A DNA stretch of 64,000 bases, taken from contig OZ234494.1 in assembly GCA_965153455.1 (NCBI GenBank), forward strand, positions 1,178,001 through 1,242,000, given 5' to 3'. Position numbers and translations under genes: made by a program. The stretch is from Sphagnum compactum. Lineage: Eukaryota; Bryophyta; Sphagnopsida; Sphagnales. Positions 35,204 through 47,188 of this stretch are shown here, piece after piece. The notes beneath the pieces were generated by a model. That model had not been told where the DNA came from and searched no databases. It saw nothing but the letters and a program-made list of their open reading frames with translations. Within the stretch, counting starts at the first letter, position 1, and each line of letters opens with the position of its first letter.

Positions 35204-36067
35204 CTATGCTTGCTCAACATTGAGTAAAACATTTTCATGGATGCTTGCCATTAGCTTCATCTTCTGTAGAAATTGTGTTGCAGCAGTTTCAACATCAACA
35301 TTATCATCAACCATAGCAGTCAAAAAATGTAGGTAATTGTGAGCCCTAAGGCATGGCGTGTGACTAGTCATGATCATGAATGGAGAAAACTTGGTACTAG
35401 ACTGAATCCCGCATATATACCCAAACATGACCTTAGCTAGTTGCTCATCCCAACAGTCTATATTCTCTGGTGTTGCAAAGAGTATGGTGCTACCATGTTT
35501 GATAATCTTAATTAAGCACTCCACCATCCCATTACATTGTGGCCATTGGGGTGCCATGTGTTGATGTTGGATACTGTAATCCTTACACATAACATCAAAC
35601 TTTGTTGCCCATTCCCCTCCATTATCAGTAAGCACAAACTTGGGAACTCCATATCTACATATCACATCATCTTCCAAGAATTTTGCTGCTATTTTAGTAC
35701 CATGGTTAGCCATAGCCTTTGCCTCACACCACTTTGAATAGTGATCAATAGCAACAAGGATGTATTTGTTCCCTGACTTGGTTTCAAGTAATGGCCCCAC
35801 AGTATCTAGAGCTACACTATAAAACAGTTCACAAACAGGTATGCTTTTCATTTCCTCATCTCCCGAGCGCATGCTGCCCACTCTTTTCACCATTCGGCAC
35901 TGCTGGCACCTTCTTACAATTGTCTTTACATCCTTTGTTTTGCTATGCCAGAAGAATCTAGGGCAAATTTCACCCAGGGTCCTTTTTTCTCCAAAGTGCC
36001 CCAAATCTTCATGCATTTGGACTACAAGTGCCATTCTATCGTCTGGTTTGGGCACAAACAAACCCAT
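35204..36067 (-). pseudogene. gypsy integrase
   Basis: Open for 287 codons. The N-terminal HHCC zinc module is visible (HEDLGHFG with the second His, then CQQC). The core shows the first Asp in VALDTVGPL, the second in LTDNGGEW, and the Glu in GMVECLIKII, so the DDE triad is intact. Integrase inserts the cDNA copy in the nucleus. The frame carries no start of its own and belonged to a polyprotein. C-terminal sequence beyond the core is degraded. Confidence 0.9.
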
Positions 36068-36314
36068 GAAGTAAAGCTTTTGCTCCCACCAACAATAATG
36101 GATTATTCTCTTTCTGGCCCTCTTGGCTTCCTCAGGATTCCACTGTGTCTAATAGCATGCCTTCTCTCAACAGTCCAAGGCAAACTGTGTCCTCCCATAT
36201 GTCAATGTTCTTTATATCCATCCCACATGTTTCCTACTCATCAGAATCTGTATGATTTGACTCATGGTCACCAAACTTTGACAATTCTTGAACAGCCAGC
36301 ACCAACTCCAATTG

Positions 36315-36542
36315 CTACTGTCTATCATAGTATTTAGGTGTCTTCCTCTTTAGTGTTTTCTTGCCATCAGTGGTTCTCAAAATGTTATCTTCTCCATTGC
36401 CTGCTGCCCCCACATCCTCCATCTGTGAAGCAGTCTCTTCAACCTGGTCTACTTCTGTTATAACATCAAGCATATATAATTGGTGATCCTCTGAACAACA
36501 CCAGTGGTTGATGCCAAAACAACATTTATGGTGTTGTGTCAA
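36315..36542 (-). pseudogene. gypsy linker region between RNase H and integrase
   Basis: An acidic, low-complexity open stretch of 75 codons between the two pol domains, rich in E, D and K near its end. No catalytic motif. Probably spacer sequence of the polyprotein. Confidence 0.5.
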
Positions 36543-36650
36543 TTTCCTTATCTACCTCCTAAGACCAAACCAATCTGAGTCTTCACCAGTTCGCACAAAG
36601 AACAACTTTTCCTCTGTTTTTGTCGTGTCAGACTATATAGTTCCAATATC

Positions 36651-37196
36651 CTAGATCTCCTCACTGAAAATATCATCATCTGTGGCTTGACCCATTGGAT
36701 TTCTGTTTAAAGCATCAACTTTGGTATGCTTCAATCCTGGTCGGTGCAGTATCTTAAAACTGAAATCCTGCAGCATATCAATCCACCTACCCCTCCTGCC
36801 ATGTGCATCTGACACTGTTGCTAACCATTTAAGCGGCTTGTGATCTGTTCTCAGAGTGAAATGGTTTCTATGCAGATACTGTCTGAAATGCATAATACCC
36901 CATATTAGCGCGTAGCATTCCCCTTCCATGGGGTGGAATTTCCTTTGTGCTACTATCAAGCTCTTGCTAGCATAAGCCACAACTTTTTCAAACCTGCCTT
37001 CCTTCTGAGACAAGATGGCACCTACACCTTTTGGTGACCAATCAACATCAAGACAAAATGGCTTCTTGAAGTCAGGTCTTACAAGCACGAGAACATTTAT
37101 AAGTGCTTTCTTCAGAGCCTCAAATGCTTGTTGGCAGTCTAGATTCCACACAAAATCAACATTTCTTTTTGTTAACTCAAACAATGGAGCAGCCAA
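36651..37196 (-). pseudogene. gypsy RNase H
   Basis: Gypsy-type RNase H with DVDWSPKGVGAILSQ (first Asp), EGECYALIW (Glu), TDHKPLKWL (Asp) and the final Asp in VDALNR. It is open for 181 codons and was in frame with the reverse transcriptase before a stop appeared near 37210. Confidence 0.9.
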
Positions 37197-37220
37197 CCGT
37201 GAATAACCTCGGACATAATT

Positions 37221-37943
37221 CTAGTAATATCTAGTCAGTCCTAGAAAAGACCTAATGTTGGTAACCGTCCTTGGTTCTAGGAAGTGCAATACTGCATCAA
37301 TCTTGCTAGGATCTGGTTTAGTGCCTTCATTACTAACCACATGACCTAAAAACGTGATACTTTTTGTAGCAAAACAACACTTGCTTGGGTTTAGTTTTAG
37401 GTTTACCTCTTTGAGTCTAAAGAATACAACATCCAAGTGTTGAAGATGTTCTTCCCAATTTTCGCTGCGTATATTGAGATCGTCAACAAATATCTTGAGA
37501 AATTTGTCTCCCAACTCTTTAAAAATTACTGACATTGTCCTTGTGAAGGTGCTGGTTACATTTTAAAAACCAAATGGCATGACTGTCCAGTCATACAGCC
37601 CAGTCTTAATAATTAATGTTGTTTTCTTAATGTCTTCAGGAGCCATTCGAATCTGCCAAAAACCAGACTGTAAATCCAATGCAATAAACCAGGCTGATTT
37701 TCCTAGCTGGGAAATCACATCGTCAACAAGAGGCATTGGAAACGAATCTTGGCGGGTCTGCATGTTGAGTAGTTGATAATCTCCATAGAAACGCCTACTC
37801 CCATCCTTTTTTACTGGCAGTATGACACAACATGCATACTCCGAATTGTTGGGCTTCATCTTGCCCAAATCTACCAGTACATCAATATGTCTTTTTACTT
37901 CTGCCCTTCCCAGTATGATAATCAACCAGGAGACACCTTGCAA
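37221..37943 (-). pseudogene. gypsy reverse transcriptase, broken
   Basis: The finger region has YGDYQLLN in place of the usual VDYRxLN form, then LDLQSGFWQIRM and MPFGF. A stop follows near 37560. The palm resumes downstream with the catalytic IFVDDL motif, FLGHVVS and SFLGLTRYY. FVDD rather than YVDD is a mild change. With the internal stops the enzyme cannot be made as one chain. Confidence 0.9.
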
Positions 37944-38098
37944 GGCGGGAACCCTTGTGTGTCTACAGAATGTTCTCTAATGGTGCAACAACCTAGTTCC
38001 CCTTTGTTCCAAGCAAACACATCTTGGTAATGCTTTAAGACCTTCTAGAGCTGTTGTCTTTTCTCTTCATCCAGGTTATGATCAACCCAAATCTTCAG

Positions 38099-38632
38099 TC
38101 AAATCTCTTCCCACCTTGTGTTCACTTCATGGTTGTCAAACAACGCTAATTGCTCTCTGTAATCGTCATGAGAGTCACCATTGTCTGCTTGATGAACTTG
38201 CAACAGTACAGGAATTTCTGTATAGCTTCTGGATTCAAAGATGGCCTTCTTTCCTTTCTCTGCATCTGAAACCCACTTTATCCAATCAGCATAGTTGTCA
38301 GCATCTGTGATTTTTTCTTCCATAAAAACATCGACTTGCCCTTGTAATATCAGCTGCAGAATTTGTTGTGGTCCCTCTGACAGCACCAAGTTTTCAAGTT
38401 CAGTATTCCCAAACTCATGCTCATCACCACTCGGCTCAACCAGTTGAGACCCTTCATCACAATATCCATCATTATTTGTATTACTGTCTGAATCTGGCAC
38501 AAGTGAATCCATTTGTCCAAGCATAATGGGATCATACAGAGGTGCACTCCTAATAGCCATGTCAGAGTCTCCATTGAGATGTGTGCTCTTTAAAGCAGTA
38601 GCAACATCTTGCATCAGCGTCTCTGAGTTCAT
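38099..38632 (-). pseudogene. gypsy protease-RT linker ORF
   Basis: A 177-codon acidic frame between protease and reverse transcriptase, rich in D, E, N and S. It includes QLILQGQVDVF and KKAIFESRSYTEIPVLLQVHQ. No enzyme motif is visible. It is a polyprotein spacer whose counterpart is common in plant gypsy elements. Confidence 0.55.
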
Positions 38633-38639
38633 TCTCTAC

Positions 38640-38929
38640 AACATATTTACCATAGTTAATGGTAATACTTCTACATTAATTCCTGGACCATGCCTCACTT
38701 ATAATAAACCTCGTTCCACATCCACGATTGCTCCAATTTTTATGAGAAAGTCTAATCTAAGCAATACATCATAACTATCTGTATCCACTACCATGAAGGT
38801 CATAGTGCACTATACGCCTCCAACTTTGACTGGTACTTGCCACTTCAATAGGCATTCTCCTCTTAGGTACTTGAGTGTATGAGAAGATATTCTCATTTCC
38901 ACACAGCTTGTTGAGTTGTTGCATAGTTG
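38640..38929 (-). pseudogene. gypsy protease remnant
   Basis: The frame gives LNKLCGNENIFSYTQVPKRR and, after a break, MTFMVVDTDSYDVLLRLDFL and IKIGAIVDVERG, the C-terminal half of the retropepsin, where LLGLDF is usual. The catalytic DTG or DSG region is not seen. The solo LTR at 38930-39822 sits directly upstream and separates this part from gag. Confidence 0.7.
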
Positions 38930-39822
38930 TGATGCACTCCCAACTCCTTAAGGGACTCAAATGTGAGTCCAAACAGAAAACAACGGAAAAGTAAGGAGTC
39001 GGGGCACGCTCCCTGGCTCACAACATTTTGGAGGGGTAGAGGGGCGTGCTGGAGCTCCGGGATGGGACTAGGAAGAATAACAAGCATCAACTACTCACAT
39101 GGACTTGCACAAGACCAACACAAAGTGGTTATTGCATAGTTGGAGCACTTTTGGTGTTAGGACGAGCGATGGGCAACTCGGACTCACAAGACTCACCACA
39201 GCCCGGACTTGGGGGAAGCAACCACCTTCCCCCCTTATAGTATACTATGTGCCTCTCCATGAGGCCCACATCCAAATGGCATTTTGTCCCGGGACTCCCA
39301 AGTGGGAGTCTCAAAATTACCAAGGTTGGGACTCCCGCGACTTTGGGGGTCCATAACTTTGCGTGCAGAGTTTCGATTGAGATGAGGTCTAAGCAAAGTT
39401 GTAGCCCTTGTCCAGAGCTTTCCAACAATATGTCGCACGCCACCTGCACGCAAGGAAATTGGGTCGATTCCTAACTTGTAGTGGTCAAGAGTCAAACTGC
39501 CAATTTGACTCCCGGCCCTTCTTTTGGTCATAACTTGTGTTTTAGATGTCCAAATGGGTCATGCGAGCCCATTTTAGACATCTACGTATCAATAGCTTTT
39601 CAATCCATTGGTTTTTGACCCCTGTAATTGTTCTTTGAACATTCGAGAGTCCACCGAGACTCCAACTCCCAAAGTGGGAATTCCCTTGGGAGTGTGAAGG
39701 TCTATTCCCTCACACTCTCTTGCACTCCCGGGAGCATGCGGCATGACTCCCTGGTTTCCCTCTTGGCCCGCAACCTTGCAACCCCTCGCCTTGGTCGCAA
39801 GCCCAAGGCTAGGGTTGCGACA
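38930..39822. mobile_element. Nested solo LTR inside the gypsy element
   Basis: An 893 bp stretch richer in G+C than its host. It begins TGATGCACTCC and ends GGGTTGCGACA. It separates gag (FLEVLLIDEEA) from the following frame (TMQQLNKLCG); removing it restores a continuous reading. The flanks AGTTG (38925-38929) and AATTG (39822-39826, overlapping the last base) look like a 5 bp target duplication with one change. No internal coding region, so it is a solo LTR or a LARD-like remnant. Confidence 0.75.
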
Positions 39823-40628
39823 ATTGCCTCCTCATCAATTAACAATACTTCCAAAAAATTTGTTGTTCTAGAATGGGACTTCCCATCCTTGGGTTTCTTC
39901 CAACACCTGTCCTCTGAATGACCTAGACCTAAACAGAACGGGCACTTTATTCCACAATTCTCTATCCTATGAGACATGCCACATTTGGCACATTTTGGTC
40001 GTGGCTCATTTAATCTCGAACATGCAGTGGCCAGATGGTCTCCTCCCTTGTAGATCTGGCATCCCCCAAACATGGTGGAAGAGGATGACGCATCAGGATT
40101 AGGCATAATCCCCTTGAAGAAATTGATAAGTGTGTTGTTCAAAGCAGCAACCTGCTTTTCCATCATTGTTTCTGAAACTCGCTCTTCCTGTTCTTCTTTC
40201 AATGGCTCATATGGTGTCACTTTGAGTTCTCCTAATACTCTTTCCAGTTCTGTTGCAGCCTTGACCAATTCTTCAATGTGAGTAAAAATTCTTATTACAC
40301 ACAACTTCCAAATTTCTGGCCTTAACCTGGCCAGAAATCTTTGCTTCTGCTCAGCATCTTGTATCCTGCCCCTCTAAAAGAACTTATCTAGGCGTTCAAA
40401 TTTTTTCTAAACCCTCTCCTTGGGTTCTTGTTTTATGGCATCAAGCTTCATCTTGATGTCATTTGCATCGACACCCCCATATTTCTGTGTTATGAGAGCC
40501 TGCAATTCAGTCCAGTCAGCAGGTGCTAGTTGGAGTTTCTTGAACCATTCTTTGGCCCTCCCTCTTAAATTCAGTTTTGTAATTTCAAATAACTTGTCAG
40601 CATTCAAATCCCGTACCTCCATAGCCAT
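39823..40628 (-). pseudogene. gypsy gag
   Basis: A capsid-like part (KLNLRGRAKEWFKKLQLAP, WTELQALITQKYG) is followed, after a frame break near 40380, by a C-terminal part with zinc knuckles: CAKCGMSHRIENC and CPFCLGLGHSEDRCW. A third, upstream knuckle-like block has lost a cysteine (CQIYKGGDHLATAC). Gag packages element RNA in the cytoplasm. Confidence 0.85.
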
Positions 40629-41296
40629 AGTAAGTCTTTCCGCCCAATCATTAACATCCTCATGGTCCCTGCCCTAGAACAATTCATCCATGCCCTGTGG
40701 GCTAGTCATACTGCAACTTCCAATCTTAACCTTAGTGCAATCTGTTGTGGATCCACTGTTTCCACTTCTTTTGGATCAGATGGTTGATACTACACCTAGT
40801 ATCTGAGCACCTTGTAACCTATCTTGGATTGAAGAAAAACCCAAGAAAAGAAGTGGTACTCATTAGATGAACATCCACTGTTACTTATCAGATTTTGCCT
40901 TGGTTTGCTACCATAATACCATTTATTCAAGGAACCAAAATGTATCATAGCAAAAGCATCATGCCCCGCTTCTGCTTCAGGGCAGTGACACCCATGTCCT
41001 TCAGAGATGAAAACCCTAAAGATATCTAAATCTCAGTGAATGAAATTTTGGGGTTCTTGTAACGATCTCTGTTTATCAACCTCCTAGACGTTAGATTGTG
41101 GAACTTGGGCTGAGTTTCCACAACTTCAGTCACTGCAATCCATCAATTTAGCACTAGTTCAAAAATTCAAACTGATCTCCGTCCATTATAGATCTCAAAA
41201 ACATGATGTTAGATGGAAGGGTAGAGAAATTTTGCTCATTTGTAGACTCTAGTTGATACCGCAGCCTTTGCTCTGCATCCCGCCATATGCTCCAAC

Positions 41297-41977
41297 TCAG
41301 GTCGCGAGATCTTGACCCCAAGTGCTCCACCCTAATATTCGGTCTTCATTCTGAAACAAATCTTCCACCCCAGGTATGTAGAGTCTAACAAAATGGTTAG
41401 GTGAGACGGAAAGCCAGGGAATCCAAATGTCTCTTATCCTAGGTGTCCTATTCTGTCTTTCAAGAATTGAAAATGAGATTCTACGCAAGGTTAAAGGTAT
41501 AATGATATTGCCTCTGTAACTTTGAGGTCGATTCCCAACCTCTTGCTCCATCCCTTATCCTCATCCAAACCTGAGCAAGGGTGCAGAAACCATTGTGGGC
41601 TATCTCCACTGCAATATCCCCAATCCGAGCTTCATTAAGATTCACACCCATAAGAACCACTGTGCCAAATCCCAACATTCGCAAAATTAGGGCTCCATTT
41701 GAGGTTCATCCTGTTTTCTTGGATAATCAAACCTGACAACTAGTTGTTGTTCATGGATTTCCTGCGTAATGTCATTTAGCTCAATCTCATTCTCACTGGA
41801 TGATGACATATTGTCCTGCATGTCTTCATTAGTCCAAATGAAATGGAATTCCCATATTGTCGCCGAACAGAACCTCACTCTCATACCAAAAGAAAAGGGA
41901 GTATGAAAAGAACCAATGCAATGGCACATAAAAACATCCAACAAAGTCTGAATCTTGGGAATCCTACAACAAATCAC
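41297..41977 (-). pseudogene. gypsy leader / gag N-terminal region
   Basis: Open stretches with SSSENEIELNDITQEIHEQQ and then GTVVLMGVNLNEARIGDIAVEIAHNG, separated by a stop and frame change. Position just after the 5' LTR and primer site suggests the leader or N-terminal gag. No motif confirms a function. Confidence 0.45.
41878..41889 (-). other. Primer binding site
   Basis: TTGGTATGAGAG on the minus strand differs at one position from TTGGTATCAGAG, the complement of the initiator tRNA-Met 3' end used by many plant gypsy elements. It lies at the inner edge of the 5' LTR and may overlap it by a few bases. Confidence 0.6.
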
Positions 41978-43023
41978 ATTACATGACTTGTGGTATGCTA
42001 GTCAAGGAGATCAATTACTGGTGTCTGCTTATTTTGATAGCACCCATTCTGGTACATCTATGCGTATCTTCATTTGCACATTTTCCTATTGGCAATGTCC
42101 TACTGGTAGATTAACAACCATTCACTACACTAAAACTCCAGAATCTATTCGAGGTATGGCTTTGAAGTCAGAACCCTCAAGGTTCATTCAATCCGTATGA
42201 GCTGTTAAAACATTTTCCCATTTAATGCAACAATGCAACATAACACCAATTCTCTCAATTGTAAATTTTAACCCTGCATACCCTTGAATTCAATATCCTG
42301 AATGTTTTTATGAATAGCAGATGCCAGGTTCACTTAGAACCACTCAAGGAAACAAACATTGATGTAGGAGTATACTACAAATTTTTTATCTTCAAGTTTT
42401 CCCCAATCTTGACCTTGTTTTTCTTAGTCTACCCAACTTGAGGATACCTCTTTTGAGGTTTCTGGCACCTACCCTGACAACTATTCTATAACACAGATTC
42501 AAGGTACTGCAACAAAAGTAGACCCTCCCAAATGTAGCTGAACTTCTATATGCCACTCAGTTCTACAGCTCGGACCCCTTCCGTTGTCATCATCCCTCAA
42601 GCATCAACCCCTCATAGCTATTCCTACTTCTAACTACTGCTACTTTGCTAAGTCATTGGCGTAGTGGAGTTCAGTAACACTTAGCCTAGTAGTTTGAAAA
42701 ATTGCACACAACCAGAAAATTGCATCCCGTAGAAAGAACCTGTACCTTCATACTGCCTTTTATCCTTACCTCTTACCGTCCATTCCTCAAACCTTCTTCA
42801 CTGCAGTTGCTCCCTCCACCATCCATCGTTCGGCACAGCTCCTATTCTCCATAACATACAAACAAACAAGGTTGCTTACCCATGCATTCCTTGCAGCAGC
42901 AATAGGATAAGTTTCCACCACAAGTGCGCGAAAAGGTGACGGCTAATGAAAACAATAAAACAAAAACGAAACCCTAAAAATCTGTTGTGTTCACACAATT
43001 AGGGTGACCTGCATTCGGTCACA
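41884..43023 (-). repeat. 5' LTR of the gypsy element
   Basis: Partner of 33751-34883. On the minus strand it begins TGTGACCGAATGC and ends next to the primer binding site. Promoter and polyadenylation signals were not resolved. Confidence 0.88.
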
Positions 43024-43484
43024 TAAGAACCTAGCAGAGTTGATTGCTATTTGTATTTACTTTAAGAAGTGACATTGGGAATTGAGATTGTGTGTGATTT
43101 TGTATTTCATTGCATTTGAAGGCTGAAATCAGGATAAGCAAAAGGCCACATTTTTCCTGGGAGAAATTCCAAGTCTTGGGTTTTCATATTTCTCATCTGG
43201 GTGACGAGGAATATTATTAGCCTCAATAAACACTGGCAGCAACATCTTTGTTGGAGGGGAAGCTCAAATCCCTTGGGAAACAATGACTTTCCTTGGTATC
43301 TTTTTAACCTATGCAATATGAGGTGGTTTAGAAAATTAAGAAAATTTCAAAACTTCATCATGTCTGTATGTTTGTAAAGCTGCCACATGAGAAAAAAGTG
43401 AAATAGACTACACATTGGAATCGGCCCATAACATAACCAGGTCAAGAACTGGCTGAACCTGGGCCTGTCCTGCCCCCATTAGAA
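43024..43484. other. Intergenic, nothing assigned
   Basis: Sequence right of the retrotransposon; no gene or structured repeat recognised. Confidence 0.35.
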
Positions 43485-43486
43485 AG

Positions 43487-43765
43487 AAGGGGTGTGTCAC
43501 ACTGTGGCCTTGCCATTCACATTAAAAAAGTATCTTAAGGCAAAAGAAGAAACTCAAATATTTCACCATGCAAAGAGAGTCACAAAAAATCCTCTAAAAG
43601 AAATCAAAATCCTTCAAGATATTATAACTCTATAACTAATCTCAAGTTTCAACACAAGCCAAAATATCATCTTTCAAAAATCCTCATATAAAAGTAAGCC
43701 TATTACCTAGGCGCCAAAATCCCTTAAGCTACTATACTCTATAATGAATCTAAACACAATATCCA
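43487..43765 (+). repeat. Dispersed ~290 bp repeat, copy 3
   Basis: Same start (AAGGGGTGTGTCACACTGTGG) and same order of blocks as the copies at 4392 and 4944, ending at ACACAATATCC. It is 39 kb from them in the same orientation. Confidence 0.8.
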
Positions 43766-44195
43766 AGGCCAACAAAACCATCAACCAGAAACTGGCATTG
43801 ATTAAAAAGAAATCAAAAACCAAAACAGATGGTTTCAATATTTTTTAAAAATTAAAGAACTGGAACCGAAGGTTTTCCCTCATGCAGAAAATTTGGCTTT
43901 AACCAGAACCAGCCGACACTGGTTTTGTTCATCACATCTTCCCAATAAATGTTCTCAGTGGCCCGATACTTTGTGTTGGTGTTCCAAATGTGGTTCCCAT
44001 GTTCTTCCAATAACCCCACTTTTTATCCCATTTTGCTTACATTATTTCTAAATATTGCAAATATCCCATGCATAGACTAAATCACAGACTCAGAGCTCAA
44101 TTCTAATTTTTTGGGCTTAATATGACCCACTAAAAGGACTCAGTCAAAAAGCTGAAGGTACCAATGTGGGTTCTGGTGGTTCACCCAGGCATTTT
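43766..44195. other. Intergenic with a dispersed repeat fragment
   Basis: 43935-44045 is related to 20520-20700 (GTGGTTCCCATGTTCTTC, AATAACCCCACTTTT). No gene. Confidence 0.45.
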
Positions 44196-44433
44196 GAAGC
44201 CTACAGCTATGAATTCTAATTCTCAATTCTCAAACAAAAAGCCGATACTACTACCACAAGTTATCAAGACTTCCATTTCCTTGTGCATTCTTGAATCCTC
44301 TTGTATTTATTTCTGTTGAAATTTTCCAAAGAATTCATCAGTGCACCCTGAAATTCGAAAAACAGGAACCAAATTTTGTCTTCATATAAATAATATAGCT
44401 CGGAAGATCCTTCTCACAACCGGGTTCTTGAAA
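44196..44433 (+). repeat. Left flank of tRNA-Asp 2, shared with tRNA-Asp 1
   Basis: Anchors at 44200-44255, 44310-44345 and 44385-44395 match, in the same order, those left of the first tRNA gene. TATAAATAATA starts exactly 49 bases before the tRNA, as in the other copy. Confidence 0.6.
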
Positions 44434-44505
44434 GTCGTTGTAGTATAGTGGTAAGTATTCCCGCCTGTCACGCGGGTGACCCGGGTTCAATCCCCGGCAG
44501 CGGCG
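44434..44505 (+). tRNA. tRNA-Asp (GTC)
   Basis: Identical to the copy at 27131 except for one base in the T loop (TTCAATC for TTCGATC), a normal position of variation. Anticodon GTC in loop CTGTCAC. TTTTTT follows about 20 bases downstream. Confidence 0.97.
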
Positions 44506-46613
44506 CCCTAAGTTTCTCTGAACTTTTTTCCTCCCTGTTCGTCTCTCTTGTATGGGCTCGCAGCAGTGCAACGAATGCTGTTGTAAAAGAGCGTTTGTTT
44601 GCAGTGGTGGACTTTGTATCAATATATTTGAGCAGCGGTGCTCCGAAAACGCTCTGCCTTTTTTGTTAGCTCCCTCTTTGTCTTCTTCTCTGGGTTTTAC
44701 AGCTAGAGGTGAAGCAAGCAACGAATGTATTTTGTAAAAGAACACTAAAAATGTGGACTATAGCTATCAATGTGTCAATAAATTGGAGAAAGAAAAGTGA
44801 TACAGTACTGTGAAACTGAAGGTGGCAGAAGACTTATCACTATGTTGGATACTGATAACAGCTCAAACGAAGGGCACTGCTGGAGATGCTCAAGGTTTCA
44901 AATTGTCATTAACAGTGTACCTTCTTAAGCCACTCGCCCAGCTTTCATCAGTTCATAACATACTGGTGTAGCCCTGCCATTGCCACAAGCGTGAACACAT
45001 TCTTTATCTCTTACATTTTCAGAATCAAAAATTTCTAAATTCGGCAATGAGAATACATTAACGGGCTCAATTGCTTTTTCCTTCCAAACCCAATTTTTGC
45101 ACTTTGTTTGAAGATGAAATAGTATCAAGATAGCAAAATGGAAAAAAAAATCGCCAAAGCCTTACAACCACAACCTTATTTAAGGCTTCACAACTAAATG
45201 ATCAACATCATATATCAAGCCATGTATAATCTATATATAAAAATAACCATGGCTTGCGTACTCAAAGTACCTCTATATGATGCTGCAAGATAACTAGTTA
45301 GATGAGGAGCATGAAAACCATTAGAACTAGGACAGTGATGGGCAGTCATGGACATATAAAACATGAGGAACCCCCTGATTGTTGATGTGATCCATCTGGT
45401 GTATTCACATGGAGTTAACTAAAGACACCCTACCCACTTGCATCTGAGGGCAGAAGCAATATAAGGGTTCTTTGCTGGAAATTATTGCTGCTGTTTCCTG
45501 CCTTGTCTTTAGCTGCGTCCTCTTGCCACCATGGAAAATACATAACGTTTCAAATATGTAAACTCAAAACTCTTGTCTAAGCACTCTTGATCATAACACT
45601 CTTGATTGAGCTCCAAAATTCTTAAGGTCTTCATGCCAATATTGATTTTCTTTTGTTGTTAGAAAAAAAGCTGAACAATCAATGTTTTTTTGGTTTTTAT
45701 CTATGTGGAGACTAGTATTTCCTATATTTGGGGCATGTGGTTTGAATGTCTTCATTTTGAATATCTCATTGAAATATAACCACTTCAATTGAATTGTGAA
45801 CAAAAAAGAGTCAATACATATTGTGCATTGTAATTGTCATGTGTTCAGATGGTTTATATAAATCAACAATTAGCTTGTCAAAGGTTTGACCTTGTCTTTT
45901 ATAATTTGTCAAAACAAAAAGCTAAATTTAATGAAATTTGTTCATGCTTGATAATTTTTTTAAAAATATTTTAAAGTCCATATGTGTCATATTGGTAATC
46001 AAAATTATAAGAAATCGAGGCAATAGGAATGATATTCCTAGGCAAGCCATTACGATTTATGTTCTATAAAATAGAATGATTAGTAATGAATGTGTTGAAA
46101 TTTACAAATACAGATAGAAGAGGGTTTGTAAAAGTTGAGTTGTTTGTTTTTATCACAATTTTATGAATGATGTTTGTTGTCCCATTTATGAGTCCAAATT
46201 TAAGGTATAAATTTATTTATTAACATAACCTTCATGTCTTTGTATAATTTTAAGAATGTATATAATTTATCAATGTTAAGAGTTTGGAACATATTTCCTT
46301 ATATTGAATTGTATAACTTCATGTAAAATTTTGATTTTATATTTTTCCTTTGCAACAATTGTATAACACAAACAACATTTCTTTTCTGAATTATATTTCA
46401 ATCATTTCTTTTAACTCATTGCAGGGAACAATGTATGTAACGTCATCCAATAGTGTTGAAACAACTTAATTTGTCATTTTGATAGAAATCAAGATTTGAA
46501 TAATGAAAAATCATTTTCAACAATTTTATTCTTTCACAAATTATTGAGCAACTGAGCATATTTTATGTCTACATTTTTTCACATTTTTTATGTATTAAAA
46601 ACCCATTAGATCC
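44506..46613. other. Intergenic, nothing assigned
   Basis: No gene recognised. Short frames near 44450-44745 overlap the tRNA and are chance. A GGAGATGCTC word occurs near 44882 without an inverted partner. Confidence 0.4.
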
Positions 46614-46945
46614 TGAAACTCAAAGAATTGACATCATTTGAATACTTTTGCAAGAATGTTTTGCCAAAAGATGGAGAAAGATGGAATTCCCACAACCAGA
46701 TGTGCATTAAAATCTTGTGCTATATATTGGTCCAATACCATATTTACTTCTTTCTTTAAATGTGGTAACACGATTCTTTCCAAATGGATGAATCTATAAT
46801 AAAATTCTCTAACATGGATGTACAAATACTAAAGTTGCCTAATATCATCAATTATGATAACACAAACATTTTATTTTCTTTCCATCGGTAATGAATGTTT
46901 TTTTTGTAGTTAGGGCCACTTTAGACTATGGATTCAAAATCGCCA
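46614..46945 (+). repeat. Dispersed repeat, copy 2 (partner at 28913)
   Basis: Same block order as 28913-29218, ending with GTAGTTAGGGCCACTTTAGA and CTATGGATTCAA. It lies downstream of a tRNA-Asp gene, as the first copy does. Confidence 0.75.
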
Positions 46946-47188
46946 TATTAAGACAACAGTTTCCAACAAGTCACCAAACTATAGCCGGATGCTTAAATTG
47001 TTTTTACTTTCCTCTCTGACCTGTACCCAAATTTGGCAAATTCCTCTTGTGCATGATCACCAGTATGGCTACATCACAAATTAAAACGCTGGTTGTAGCT
47101 GCAATCCAAAGTTGTTGCACTGCTACAAACCCATCAAGCAAATTTAAGCTTTCAGTCCGGCTACCCTTTTGGCACAGATACTAAGGCC

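Larger units (their letters stand above)
33751..43023 (-). mobile_element. Ty3/gypsy LTR retrotransposon, inactive
   Basis: About 9.3 kb on the minus strand: 5' LTR (right), leader, gag, protease, reverse transcriptase, RNase H, integrase, 3' LTR (left). Integrase after RNase H places it in Ty3/gypsy. TAAG flanks both outer ends (33747-33750 and 43024-43027), a possible 4 bp target duplication. The outer ends are TG and CA if the left end is 33751; the inner and left LTR borders are uncertain by about 10 bases. Many stops and frameshifts and a nested solo LTR make it non-autonomous. The two LTRs are clearly similar but carry scattered differences, so the insertion is not recent. Confidence 0.92.

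Noticed and set aside
39129-39531. Frames inside 38930-39822
   Set aside because: They lie in the solo LTR, which is non-coding.
44338-44745. Minus-strand 135-codon frame and plus-strand frames around 44448-44737
   Set aside because: They run across the tRNA-Asp gene and lack any family motif.
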